Source of the DNA: Acidobacteriota bacterium
GTDB lineage: Bacteria; Acidobacteriota; Terriglobia; Bryobacterales; Bryobacteraceae
Assembly (NCBI GenBank): GCA_018268715.1
Contig: JAFDVZ010000002.1
Span: 925,632-989,631 of the forward strand
Direction: 5' to 3'
DNA: 64,000 nt
The position numbers were made by a program, and so were the translations under genes. Below, in pieces: positions 29,159 to 37,680 of the stretch (position 1 is its first letter; each line of letters starts with the position of its first letter). The notes below the pieces were generated by a model that saw only the letters and a program-made list of their open reading frames with translations, did no database searches and was not told the DNA's origin.

Positions 29159-30028
29159 ATGCTGCGACTCTGCCTGATTCCCCTCTGCGCCGCCCTCCTC
29201 CTCGCCCAGGATAAAGACAAGGAGAAGAAGATCCCCATGGATCAGGCGCCCGCCGAGGTGAACGCCGCCCTCACCGCCCGCATCAAGCAGTTCTACCAGG
29301 CTCACGTCGATGGCAAATACCGCCTGGCCGACCAGTTGGTCGCCGAAGAGTCCAAGGACGCCTTCTTCGCCATGGCCAAGCCCAAGTACCTCGGCTATGA
29401 AATCGTGCGCGTCAACTACACCGACAAGAATTTCAACGCTGCCGAGGCGGTCGTCAGTTGCCAGGCCAACTGGTTCATCCGCGGCGAGAATCTGAAGATG
29501 AACATGCCCGCCACCAGCCAGTGGAAGGTGATCGACGGACAGTGGTACATCTACTTCCCGCCCGTCAACGAGCGCGTAACTCCCTTTGGAATCATGCACA
29601 ACAACGCCAATAGCCCGGACTCCAAGGGCAAGGGCGGTTCGGTCCTGCCGGCCGATCCCCGGGTGCTCGCCCAGCGCATCCTCGATTCCGTCAAGGCCGA
29701 CAAGACTGAACTCATGCTGTCCAGTTGGGAGCCCTCCACCGGCGAAATCAAAATCGCCAACGGCATGCAGGGTCCCATCACCCTCTCCATCGACCTCGGC
29801 GGCGGCTTCCCCGGTCTCTCCTATACTGTTGATAAGAAAGAGATCAAGGCCGGTGAAATCGGCGTCGTCAAGTTCGTCTGCGACCCCCAGGACCGCACTC
29901 CCAAGCCCACCCTGAACGCCTCCATCACCGTCTCCCCCACCAATCAGGTGTTCCCGGTGAAACTCATGTTCGCCATCCCCCCGGAGATCATGAAGGTGCT
30001 GCCCAAGGGCGCCCCCGCCAATAAGTAG
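29159..30028 (+). CDS. Secreted protein of unknown function
   Basis: 289 residues with a short signal peptide (MLRLCLIPLCAALLLAQ) and a charged start of the mature chain (DKDKEKK). The first half (about 35-145) may be an NTF2-like fold: RIKQFYQAHVDGKYRLADQL and WKVIDGQWYIYFPP. The second half (about 185-280) looks like an Ig-like or DUF1573-like beta-sandwich, with EIKAGEIGVVKFVCDP and a final FAIPPEIMKVLP. No catalytic residues stand out. It follows the receptor's terminator and so has its own promoter. Confidence 0.78.
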   Translation: MLRLCLIPLCAALLLAQDKDKEKKIPMDQAPAEVNAALTARIKQFYQAHVDGKYRLADQLVAEESKDAFFAMAKPKYLGYEIVRVNYTDKNFNAAEAVVSCQANWFIRGENLKMNMPATSQWKVIDGQWYIYFPPVNERVTPFGIMHNNANSPDSKGKGGSVLPADPRVLAQRILDSVKADKTELMLSSWEPSTGEIKIANGMQGPITLSIDLGGGFPGLSYTVDKKEIKAGEIGVVKFVCDPQDRTPKPTLNASITVSPTNQVFPVKLMFAIPPEIMKVLPKGAPANK

Positions 30029-30081
30029 GCGAGCTCGGTTGGCCCTGCGCTTGCTCTAAATCCGGCGGAGTGAATTTGAGC

Positions 30082-30732
30082 ATGGTCAATGCAACGTCTT
30101 CCGTCGGAATGCAAACAAGTAGCGATGTCTCCTTCCGCATTCCCCGTCCGCGTTCGGACGGATCAGACACGTCTTTTCAAGTGGATGGGGATGCGACAAC
30201 CTCGGCCGGGCCCGCCCCGGCGCTTCACCGCGGCGGCGCCATGAGGTCGCGGGGATCGTCCAACCGCCAAGCTTCCGCCGCCGTCCGCCAGGAAACTGTC
30301 GCCGCGCTGCTTTCAACGACCACGTCCTCGTCATCGGCGAGTCTCGCCTCCGCCGCCAGCTCCGAAACCCGCGCTTCCAGTTCCCCATCGGCGACCGTAA
30401 CTTCTTCATCCACAACGAAATCCGAGTCTGCCACGGCGTCATCCAGCTCCGCCAACGCATCGTCCTCGAAGCCGGCCAACGCCCAGGAAGACGCCGATTC
30501 GGCGGTGCTTCAGTCGCTCAAGGACGCGCTCAGCGCCGCCGGCATCAACGTCCAGGGTTTGAATCTGACCCTTCACGACACCACGGAGACCTACCCCGGC
30601 GGGTCGTATGAGAATCGCTATATCTCCGTGGATACCCCGAACGGTTCGGCTGGCCTGATGACCGACCTGGTCGCCATCAATCCCAACATCGCCGTTCAGG
30701 ACATCAAACGGATGTTGAGCTCGAACGGCTGA
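30082..30732 (+). CDS. Hypothetical protein with Ser/Ala-rich first half
   Basis: 216 residues from ATG 30082, with GGAG 11 bases upstream; GTG 30070 is in frame and would add 4 residues. The first 130 residues are mostly serine, alanine and threonine, with no signal peptide, and probably disordered. The last 75 residues look like a folded domain (SLKDALSAAGINVQGLNLTLHD; ENRYISVDTPN; VAINPNIAVQDIKRML). No family is recognised. The contrast between low-complexity and folded parts, and the continuous frame, support a real gene, though weakly. A stretch of nested inverted repeats begins at its stop codon. Confidence 0.55.
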   Translation: MVNATSSVGMQTSSDVSFRIPRPRSDGSDTSFQVDGDATTSAGPAPALHRGGAMRSRGSSNRQASAAVRQETVAALLSTTTSSSSASLASAASSETRASSSPSATVTSSSTTKSESATASSSSANASSSKPANAQEDADSAVLQSLKDALSAAGINVQGLNLTLHDTTETYPGGSYENRYISVDTPNGSAGLMTDLVAINPNIAVQDIKRMLSSNG

Positions 30733-30852
30733 GCCCGTTTCGAAATGGAACGTCCGGACATCCCTTTCCGGCGTTTCAGTTTCACTCCGGTACGCCGGGC
30801 GATCCTGGGAGGTCATTCCTCAGGTGTTCGCCCGGCACAGGCATTACGGGCT
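30732..30852. other. Nested and mutually exclusive inverted repeats between a hypothetical gene and the TadG gene
   Basis: Outer arms AGCCCGT/ACGGGCT at 30732-30738 and 30846-30852 enclose two inner stems. These are CCGGCGT/ACGCCGG (30768-30774, 30792-30798) and GCCGGGCGA/TCGCCCGGC (30794-30802, 30828-30836). The inner stems share bases 30794-30798, so they cannot form together. The layout fits a structured leader or attenuator but matches no riboswitch class I recognise. Confidence 0.4.
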
Positions 30853-30979
30853 GAGATCTGCACCCGCAAAAATCCACTAGAGTTCCGTGCCGGCTCTAAC
30901 TTTGTCGATTCGGGACGATAAGCAACGTCGAGGTTCGCGGTGAACCCCGGACGAATACTTCCCAAGTGGGGTCTATGTC

Positions 30980-32548
30980 ATGGCTAACCGGCGTAAAGTG
31001 CGGGAAAGCGGCGTGTCGCTGCTGCTCGGTATTCTGTCGCTGATGTTCATCATCCCGATGGTGGGTCTGACCATCGACGTCTGCATCCTCTACACGGTGC
31101 GGGCGCGACTGCAATCGGCGGTGGACGGTGCGGCCCTGGCGGCGGCGCGCGCTCTCAACCTGGGGCAGACCACCGACTCCCAGGCGGCCAGCGCCAAGCA
31201 GAACGCCGTGAACTGGTTCTACGCGAACTTCCCCACGGGCACATGGGCGACCACGGGCGCCAATATGACCACCGCTTCGGTGAACGTCTTCGACGACCCG
31301 ACGAACTCGCACTTGCGAAACGTCACCATCTCGGCCAGCATCTCGGCGCCGACCTATTTCATGCAATGGTTCGGCTACCGGGCGATCAATATCGCCGCCA
31401 GCGGCAACGCCTCCCGGCGCGACGTGGTTGTGATGATGGTGCTCGACGTCTCGGGTTCGATGCAGAACGCCGGAGTTTGCGACGACATGGTGGCGGCCGC
31501 CAAGATCTTCACCGGGCAGTTCGCCGCTGGCCGCGACATGATCGGGCTGGTGACTTTTAACCAGGCGACATACATAAAGTCGTCGCCGGTGACAGACTTC
31601 CAGACCCGGTTGGGCTACACCAACAGCTCGGGCAGCGGCACGGGGATTCTGGACACCATCACCTGCAGCGGGGGCACCGGGACGGCCCAGGCCATCTCGG
31701 TGGGTTACAACGAACTCTACAAGGTGAATCTCCCCGGCGCCCTGAACGTCCTTATGTTCGAGACCGACGGTCTGCCGAATTCTTTGACGGTGAGTCAATG
31801 GGACAACACCAATCGCGTCACGGGCATCTCCAGTTCGAGCAACTGTCTGGACATCAACGGAAAGAAGGTGTCTCAGGGAGGCTTCGCGACGCTCGCCGCG
31901 CAAAGGGTCTGGGCTTCGGCGCCATCGCTCGGGTCCGGCAGCTATTACACGAACCTTCCCTCGAGCGTCACGGCTTCTATCTGGTCGGCGGACCCTTCCG
32001 CGAGCCACATCATCATGCCGGCGAACAACTATTGGGAAGGGGACGCCTACATCACCACCGCGAACGGCTGCGCGTTTAACAATAACCGCGGCTCCTACAC
32101 CGGCACGGGCGACTTCGCCTGGTGGCCGCTGACCGACATCTGGGGCAACGAGCTCAGTCCCACCAACGCCTACAAGTCCGTCACCATCAGTGGCGGCCAC
32201 GTACAGAACAGCGGCTGGACGAACTTCCACAACGCGGCGTTGAACGCCGCTGACGACGCCGCGCACAACGCGCGGATCAACGCGACCATCCCGGCCTACT
32301 TCTTCGGAATCGGGCTGGGGGGCGGCACGGGCGATCCGCCGGATCTGACGCTATTGCAGCGCATGACCAACGATCCGAACCCCGACACTTTCAGCGGAAC
32401 CAACGCCTACCGCTCCTGCGCACAAACCACCGGGTGCGTAAACTATCCGAGCGAACCGCAAGGGACGCTGGTTTACTCGACCAACGCGGCGGCGCTCGGA
32501 CGGGCGTTTCTGTCGATCTCGTCGCAGATCCTGCGCCTCAGCAAGTAG
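30980..32548 (+). CDS. TadG-like pilus/secretion protein with von Willebrand A domain
   Basis: 522 residues. The N-terminus is a TadE/TadG-like membrane helix (about 11-40, then RARLQSAVDGAALAAARALN). A VWA fold starts at about 148 with the metal-binding motif DVSGS (156-160) in MMVLDVSGSMQN. Several cysteine pairs suggest an exported location. TadG proteins accompany Tad (Flp) pili, but no other tad gene lies nearby, so it may serve a distant locus. The 3' end, from about 32255, has been duplicated downstream in decayed form. The stop is TAG 32546-32548. Confidence 0.85.
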   Translation: MANRRKVRESGVSLLLGILSLMFIIPMVGLTIDVCILYTVRARLQSAVDGAALAAARALNLGQTTDSQAASAKQNAVNWFYANFPTGTWATTGANMTTASVNVFDDPTNSHLRNVTISASISAPTYFMQWFGYRAINIAASGNASRRDVVVMMVLDVSGSMQNAGVCDDMVAAAKIFTGQFAAGRDMIGLVTFNQATYIKSSPVTDFQTRLGYTNSSGSGTGILDTITCSGGTGTAQAISVGYNELYKVNLPGALNVLMFETDGLPNSLTVSQWDNTNRVTGISSSSNCLDINGKKVSQGGFATLAAQRVWASAPSLGSGSYYTNLPSSVTASIWSADPSASHIIMPANNYWEGDAYITTANGCAFNNNRGSYTGTGDFAWWPLTDIWGNELSPTNAYKSVTISGGHVQNSGWTNFHNAALNAADDAAHNARINATIPAYFFGIGLGGGTGDPPDLTLLQRMTNDPNPDTFSGTNAYRSCAQTTGCVNYPSEPQGTLVYSTNAAALGRAFLSISSQILRLSK

Positions 32549-33049
32549 CGGACTATTCGCTGCAGACGCCGCGCACAACGCGCGGACCAACGCCACGATT
32601 CCGGCCGACTTCTTCGGAATCGCGCAGGGGGGCACGGGCGATCCGCCGGATCTGAAGCTCCTGCAGCGCATGACCAACGATCCGAACGCGGGCGCCTTCA
32701 GGAACCAACGCCTACCGCTCCCGCGTTCGAACCGCCGGGTGGGCGGCGGCGCCCAGACGGGCGTTTCTGTCGATCTCGTCGCAGATCCTGCGCCTCAGCA
32801 AGTAGCGGACTATTCGCTGCAGACGCCGCGCACAACGCGCGGACCAACGCCACGATTCCGGCCGACTTCTTCGGAATCGCGCAGGGGGGGCACGGGCGAT
32901 CCGCCGGATCTGAAGCTCCTGCAGCGCATGACCAACGATCCGAACGCGGGCGCCTTCAGGAACCAACGCCTACCGCTCCTGCGTTCTAGCCGCCGGGTGA
33001 GCGGCGGCGCCCAGACCGTCGCAGATCCTGCGCCTCAGCAAGTAGCGGA
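32549..33049. repeat. Two decayed tandem copies of the TadG 3' end
   Basis: The last 294 bp of the TadG gene (32255-32548) recur as copy 2 (32565-32805) and copy 3 (32822-33045), joined each time by a 16-bp linker resembling CGGACTATTCGCTGCA. The unit period is 257 bp. Copies 2 and 3 share deletions and changes not seen in the gene, so copy 2 decayed first and was then copied again. Copy 3 also lacks about 18 bp. The linker equals the native end of lpxA (33046-33061). ORFs crossing this region are fragments in shifted frames. No functional gene is seen. Confidence 0.85.
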
Positions 33050-33847
33050 CTATTCGCGGCAGACGCCACGCCGGCTCGATCGGATGAACCGCGCCAGGTG
33101 GAGTGTGTGCTCGGTGGGCGACTCGCGCTCGATCCGCTCGAGCGCCTCCTCCAACTTCAGCCCGGCCCGGTACAACAGCCGGTAGGCGGACTTGATCGCA
33201 GCGATGTCGGCGGCCGTGAAGCCGGCGCGGCGCAAGCCGACCAGATTCAGACCCTTCGCCACCACGTAGTTCCCGTTATCGGTGTAGGTGAAAAAAGGCG
33301 GCGCGTCCTGGTTCACTCGCGTGTTGCCGCTGATCATGGCAAGCCGCCCAATCTTGGAGAACTGGTGGATCAGCGCCCCGCCCGAGATGAACGCCTGGTC
33401 TTCGATCTCCACGTATCCGGCCACCAGCGCGCAACTGGCGATCACCGTCCCGTTGCCGACCTTCGAATTGTGGGCGATGTGCCCGCTGGTCATGATGTAG
33501 TTGTCGTCGCCGATCTCGGTCGTCGTCTCGGGCTTGGTCCCCCGCGAGATCGTATAGTGCTCGCGGATCCTGTTCCCATTGCCGATCCTCAGATAGCTGC
33601 GCTGCCCGTGGAAGTTCTTATCGAGCGGATCGGTGCCGAGCACGGTTCCCGCCGAAATCTCGTTCCGGTCGCCCATCGTGGTCCAGCGCTTCACGTAGAC
33701 GTAGGGCTCGAGGCGGCACTCCCGGCCGATCTCGACGTCCTCTTCGATGACGCAGTAGTCTCCCACCACCGTCGCCGGTCCGATGCGCGCCTCCGGGTGC
33801 ACCCGTGCGGTCGGGCTGATCGAGGCGGAGGGATCGGCTGCCATCAC
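33050..33847 (-). CDS. lpxA: Acyl-ACP--UDP-N-acetylglucosamine O-acyltransferase
   Basis: 265 residues of left-handed parallel beta-helix with hexapeptide repeats (ISPTARVHPEARIGPATVVGDY). The catalytic histidine is about residue 126 (SGHIAHNSKVGNG), and the C-terminal helical part begins near GLNLVGLRRAGF. It performs the first step of lipid A synthesis in the cytoplasm. It is divergent from lpxD with 32 bp between starts, a simple arrangement without fabZ or lpxB beside it. Its last codons (RGVCRE) supply the linker sequence of the adjacent decayed repeats. M2 (33844) is an equal start candidate. Confidence 0.95.
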   Translation of the reverse strand: MMAADPSASISPTARVHPEARIGPATVVGDYCVIEEDVEIGRECRLEPYVYVKRWTTMGDRNEISAGTVLGTDPLDKNFHGQRSYLRIGNGNRIREHYTISRGTKPETTTEIGDDNYIMTSGHIAHNSKVGNGTVIASCALVAGYVEIEDQAFISGGALIHQFSKIGRLAMISGNTRVNQDAPPFFTYTDNGNYVVAKGLNLVGLRRAGFTAADIAAIKSAYRLLYRAGLKLEEALERIERESPTEHTLHLARFIRSSRRGVCRE

Positions 33848-33879
33848 CCGTATTATCCCAGGGCTTGTATCATAACGTC

Positions 33880-34902
33880 ATGCTCGTACGAGAGTTAGCC
33901 GATCTGCTGGGCGGAATGTGGGAAGGCGACGGAGACCGGAATATTCGTCGAGTCGCCTCGCTCGAAACCGCCGGTCCCGAGGATGTGACGTTTGTCGGAA
34001 GCGCCAAGGCCGCCAAAGCCGCCGCCGAGTCCGAAGCCGGATGTCTGCTCACGCCGCCCGGCTATTCCAACCGCCGCGGCCAGACCGTCATCCGTGTCCC
34101 CGACCCCCGCGCGGCCATCGCCCAGCTCATCGCCCGCCTGCACCCCCGTCGCCAGCCCGCTCGCCGCATCCACCCGACGGCCGTCATCGGCGCCGGCGCG
34201 ATACTTGGCGAGGCGGTGGCCGTGGGTCCCTACGCCGTCATCGGAGAGGGCGCGAAGGTCGGCTCCGGAACCACCATCGGCGCCGGCTCCGCCATCGGCG
34301 ACGACGTCGAGATCGGCCGCGACTGCACCCTCCACGCCCGTGTCACCATTTATGACAATGTGACCATCGGCAGCCGTTGCGTCCTGCACTCGGGCGCGGT
34401 GATCGGGGCCGACGGTTTCGGTTTCGTGATGCGCAACGGCGCCTGGGAGAATTTCCCCCAGGTCGGCCGAGTCGAGCTGGGCGATGACGTTGAAATTGGC
34501 GCCAACTCCTGCGTCGATCGCGCCGCCTTGGGAACTACATCGATCGGGAATGGGACCAAGCTCGACAACATGGTCCACATCGGCCACAATTGCCGACTCG
34601 GCCGGCACGTGGTGATCGCGGCGCAGACCGGTCTTGCCGGCGGCGTCGCCATCGGCGATTACGCCGTCATTGGCGGCCAGGTGGGAGTCGGCGACAAGGC
34701 TCACATCGAGAGCAAGGCGGTGGTCGGCTCCGGAGCGGGAATCCTGACGTCCAAAATCGTGCGTTCCGGACAGGTGGTTTGGGGGACGCCGGCCCGCCCG
34801 CTCAGGGAGTACCTGGAGCAACTCGCCGTGCTCGCCAAGCTCCCGGACATGCGAAAAGAGTGGCTCGAAACGCGCAAAAAAGACGCAAAAAGTGACGTTT
34901 AA
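33880..34902 (+). CDS. lpxD: UDP-3-O-acylglucosamine N-acyltransferase
   Basis: 340 residues from ATG 33880 (MLVRELADLLGG); a TTG start at 33865 is less likely. The N-terminal uridine-binding domain (1-100) is followed by hexapeptide repeats (IHPTAVIGAGAILGEAVAVG) and the active-site region LDNMVHIGHNCRLGRHVVIA with its histidine. It adds the second acyl chain in lipid A synthesis. The C-terminal helix (REYLEQLAVLAKLPDMRKEW) is usual for the family. It converges with the PilZ gene. Confidence 0.95.
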   Translation: MLVRELADLLGGMWEGDGDRNIRRVASLETAGPEDVTFVGSAKAAKAAAESEAGCLLTPPGYSNRRGQTVIRVPDPRAAIAQLIARLHPRRQPARRIHPTAVIGAGAILGEAVAVGPYAVIGEGAKVGSGTTIGAGSAIGDDVEIGRDCTLHARVTIYDNVTIGSRCVLHSGAVIGADGFGFVMRNGAWENFPQVGRVELGDDVEIGANSCVDRAALGTTSIGNGTKLDNMVHIGHNCRLGRHVVIAAQTGLAGGVAIGDYAVIGGQVGVGDKAHIESKAVVGSGAGILTSKIVRSGQVVWGTPARPLREYLEQLAVLAKLPDMRKEWLETRKKDAKSDV

Positions 34903-34905
34903 ACG

Positions 34906-35247
34906 CTACTCTTGAGCCTCTAATGACGCTGTTTTCGCCGCCGTTTCCTTGGCCAGGCGCTCCGCCAGCGCCTTCATGGGGCAGTTAAACTCCAGTCCCA
35001 GCAAGTACTTACCGCGATTTGCCACCGAATGCCTGACTGAAGCGTTAACTGCCAGCGAGACCTTCTGCGAGTTCACCGTCACATAGCTTCGAAGTGGAAT
35101 GGAGTGAGGCACCTCCACGCGCATTCCGGAAGCGGAGATATCCAGGCTCCGCCCCCGCACATACTGCATGCCCCGGGCCGCATCCTCATAAGTGAGGATG
35201 ATCGGCACTTCCAGCGGCAGTCGTTCGTGGCGGCGCACACTACACAT
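34906..35247 (-). CDS. PilZ-domain protein (putative c-di-GMP effector)
   Basis: 113 residues from ATG 35247 (MCSVRRHERLPLEVPI). A GTG start 23 codons upstream (35316) would read through the hairpin at 35272-35303 and is unlikely. Both c-di-GMP motifs are present: RRHER near the N-terminus and DISASGMRVE for D/NxSxxG. It is a single-domain PilZ protein, probably binding c-di-GMP to regulate motility, adhesion or exopolysaccharide. The partner is unknown. The upstream region is rich in hairpins. Confidence 0.85.
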   Translation of the reverse strand: MCSVRRHERLPLEVPIILTYEDAARGMQYVRGRSLDISASGMRVEVPHSIPLRSYVTVNSQKVSLAVNASVRHSVANRGKYLLGLEFNCPMKALAERLAKETAAKTASLEAQE

Positions 35248-35271
35248 ATCGGAGGGGTGGGGAGAAATGTG

Positions 35272-35303
35272 AAAAGCCCCGGGACTGGGTTCCCGGGGCT
35301 TTT
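35272..35303. terminator. Bidirectional-type terminator hairpin between adk and the PilZ gene
   Basis: Perfect 13-bp inverted repeat AAAAGCCCCGGGA/TCCCGGGGCTTTT (35272-35284, 35291-35303) with a 6-nt loop and flanking A and T tracts on both strands. It would end leftward transcription from adk or from a small RNA before the PilZ start. Confidence 0.75.
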
Positions 35304-35305
35304 GC

Positions 35306-35388
35306 CCTCCGCTCACGCGGAGGTCCTTAGAGGGGCGGGCGATCAGCTGGGCCTGATCGCCGGATGCTATAAGTCAGTTGCGACTTAT
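35306..35388. other. Three further consecutive perfect hairpins (possible structured RNA)
   Basis: CCTCCGC/GCGGAGG (35306-35312, 35317-35323), GCGATCAG/CTGATCGC (35339-35346, 35353-35360) and ATAAGTC/GACTTAT (35369-35375, 35382-35388). Together with the terminator at 35272 they line up on the minus strand after a possible TTGAAA-17-TATACG promoter near 35466-35494. I see no reading frame. This could be a small RNA or a leader of the PilZ gene. Confidence 0.4.
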
Positions 35389-35515
35389 GAATTGCCTATA
35401 AGAATGCATCTGCGGCGCCAAATGGATCAACTCTTATTATCAATAACTTACGAGCAGAACGTATATTACAATCTGGGTGCTTTTTCAAGAATTGGGTGAT
35501 TTCACCCACCCAGTG

Positions 35516-36175
35516 CTAGGCGTGACCGACGAGCTCGCGCTGTAGCAGTCCGGAAATCTCCTCGAACACCACCTCTGGAGCACGGGCGCCATCCAGTTTG
35601 TGGTAGTTTCCACTGCTGTAGTGCCGGATCACCGGATCGGTCAGCCGGTCGTAGGCGCGGAGGCGCTCCCGGACGGTCTCCTCGTTATCGTCCTTGCGGG
35701 TGAACAGGACGCCGTTGTCGAAATCGCACACGCCGGGATTCTTCGGCGGCTGGTACATCGTATTGTAGATACGGTTGCAGACCGGACACTGCTTCCGCGC
35801 AGTGATCCGTCCGACAACGAGGTCGGCAGAGACATCCAGGTGGATCACGATGGGCGACGGGAAGCCGCGCTGCGCCAGAACGCCGTCGAGAAACTTCGCT
35901 TGCTCCACGGTCCGGGGGTAGCCGTCGAGCAGAAACCCTTCCTTGCAATCCGGCCGGGAAATGCGCGACACGAGCATATCGTTGACGAGTTCGTCGCTCA
36001 CCAGACCGCCCGCCGCCATGATGTCCTGAGCCTTCTTGCCCAGTTCGGTGCCTGCCTTCATCTCTCCGCGCAGCAAGTCACCGGTAGAAATCGCCGTGAT
36101 CTTGGTGAGACCGACGATCTCGCACGCCTGAGTACCTTTGCCGCAACCTGGCGGGCCGAACATGAGAATAATCAC
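35516..36175 (-). CDS. adk: Adenylate kinase with metal-binding LID
   Basis: 219 residues from GTG 36175, with a strong GGAGGG ribosome site upstream. The P-loop FGPPGCGKGTQ opens the chain, and the NMP-binding region follows (TAISTGDLLRGEMKAGTELG). The LID carries CPVC, then a distant C-x-D (GVCDFD), a Cys3-Asp zinc site as in Gram-positive and some acidobacterial enzymes. It interconverts ATP, ADP and AMP. It stands alone here rather than in a ribosomal-protein operon. Its transcript probably ends at the 35272-35303 hairpin. Confidence 0.95.
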   Translation of the reverse strand: MIILMFGPPGCGKGTQACEIVGLTKITAISTGDLLRGEMKAGTELGKKAQDIMAAGGLVSDELVNDMLVSRISRPDCKEGFLLDGYPRTVEQAKFLDGVLAQRGFPSPIVIHLDVSADLVVGRITARKQCPVCNRIYNTMYQPPKNPGVCDFDNGVLFTRKDDNEETVRERLRAYDRLTDPVIRHYSSGNYHKLDGARAPEVVFEEISGLLQRELVGHA

Positions 36176-36450
36176 GAAACCCTCCTTCTAAATTTCCCGG
36201 TCGATCGAATTACCACGCCGCGGTGGGTGTAAAGACACATCGAGCCGGATATTTCCACATGCATTTCAAAAGCCACCCGCGCCGAGCGCGAACGACTACT
36301 AAAACCATCAGCTTAACGGAGCATCCGCCGGGCGACAAATGGGCAAAACCCGCACTATTCCGGATGGTGGGGTATGAAACCCACCTGGCGGCGCCGTCCT
36401 GGTCCGCGCCGGGCCCCGCAAGTCACATATGCTAGGAGATTCGGGAATCG

Positions 36451-37680
36451 ATGACAATGCGGAAATTCTACGGTTGGTGGATCGTCGCGGCCTCCTTCAT
36501 CTCGTTTGGCATTTCGGTTGGGCTGCCCTACTACAACGTTCCGTTCTTCTACGACTACTTCGCCAAGGACTTCGGCTGGGCGCGCAGCCAGATCACGTTG
36601 GGATTCCCGCTGGCGGCGCTGCTGACGCTATGGGTGGGGCCGCTGCTGGTGCCCAAGCTGAGCCCTCGCAAGAGCATCATTATCGGCACGGGACTGACGG
36701 CGCTGGCCTTTTTCGGCTTCAGCCAGATGACCGGGAGCCTGGCGGTCTACTACGGGCTGTGGTTCATGTACACGATGGGCTACATCCTGTCGGGTCCGAT
36801 TCCGCACCAGGTGATCGTGTCGCACTGGTTCCGCAAACGCCGCGGCCTGGCGATGGGGATCGTCTATATCGGCGTGGCGGTGGGCGCATCGCTCGGCACG
36901 CTGCTGGTCAAAAACATCACGCCGGCCAGCAACCCAGCCGCCTTCCACACGACGCTGCTGGTGGTGGGCGCGCTGCTGTTCCTGGCCTGGCCGATCGCCT
37001 TCTTCCTACACAAGGACAAGCCGTCGGACATTGGGCAGTTCGCCGACGGCGCGAGCGAGCCGCCTCCCGACGTGAAGCTCGAACCGCGCAGTTACAAGGA
37101 ATTGCTGAGCAGCGTTCCGTTCTGGTTGCTGTTGATTGGCAGCTTCTGCTCGATCGGGTCGATTGGAGCGGTGAACTTCCACATGAAGTTCGTGTTCCAG
37201 GATCAGGGCTTCAAGGAGCAGGCGGTCCGCGACGCGGTGTGGGCGGCGGCCAACATCGCCATCCTGATCTCGTCGGTGTTGGGGCGCGTGTTCATCGGCA
37301 CGATGGCGGACAAACTGAACATGAAGTGGGTGATGTTCGGCACCTACTTCCTGGTGGCGGCGACGGTGCCGGTGCTGTTGATGGTGGCGCCTCCGGGAAC
37401 GCCCTGGACCTTCGCGGTGCTGTTCGGCCTGGCGATGGGCGCCGATTACATGCTGATCCCGCTGATGGCGGCGCGGCAGTTCGGCGTGAACACGCTGGCT
37501 CGCGCGATGGCTATCATTCTGCCCGTGAACACCATCGGGCAGACGTGGTTCCCGCAACTGGTTTCGATTCTGCGCGAGCATTCGCCCGATTACCGGATCC
37601 CGCTGTACACTGTGTTTACACTCGCCATGGTCGGGGCGTTGGCGATCTTCCTGCTCCCCACGCGCGGAACTGAAAAGTGA
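36451..37680 (+). CDS. MFS transporter
   Basis: 409 residues with about 12 hydrophobic helices. AGGAG lies upstream of ATG 36451, and FYGWWIVAASFISFGISVGL opens helix 1. A central loop (about 190-215, PSDIGQFADGASEPPPD) separates the two six-helix bundles. The pattern resembles the monocarboxylate/oxalate-formate antiporter-like group. It is the first gene of an operon in which each stop overlaps the next start by 4 bp, so its substrate is probably the compound handled by the following oxidoreductase. The roughly 275 bp upstream hold no gene that I see. Confidence 0.88.
   Translation: MTMRKFYGWWIVAASFISFGISVGLPYYNVPFFYDYFAKDFGWARSQITLGFPLAALLTLWVGPLLVPKLSPRKSIIIGTGLTALAFFGFSQMTGSLAVYYGLWFMYTMGYILSGPIPHQVIVSHWFRKRRGLAMGIVYIGVAVGASLGTLLVKNITPASNPAAFHTTLLVVGALLFLAWPIAFFLHKDKPSDIGQFADGASEPPPDVKLEPRSYKELLSSVPFWLLLIGSFCSIGSIGAVNFHMKFVFQDQGFKEQAVRDAVWAAANIAILISSVLGRVFIGTMADKLNMKWVMFGTYFLVAATVPVLLMVAPPGTPWTFAVLFGLAMGADYMLIPLMAARQFGVNTLARAMAIILPVNTIGQTWFPQLVSILREHSPDYRIPLYTVFTLAMVGALAIFLLPTRGTEK

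Noticed and set aside
30732-30852. GEMM (c-di-GMP) riboswitch
   Set aside because: The conserved GEMM core and tetraloop/receptor pattern are absent, so only an unclassified structure is claimed.
32670-33185. Apparent 171-residue gene after tadG
   Set aside because: It is built from frame-shifted copies of the tadG 3' end and then runs into antisense lpxA.
36176-36450. Possible RNA gene or small ORF between adk and the MFS gene
   Set aside because: No hairpin with a T-tract, no tRNA-like TTCGANTC loop and no ORF with a ribosome site except the MFS start.
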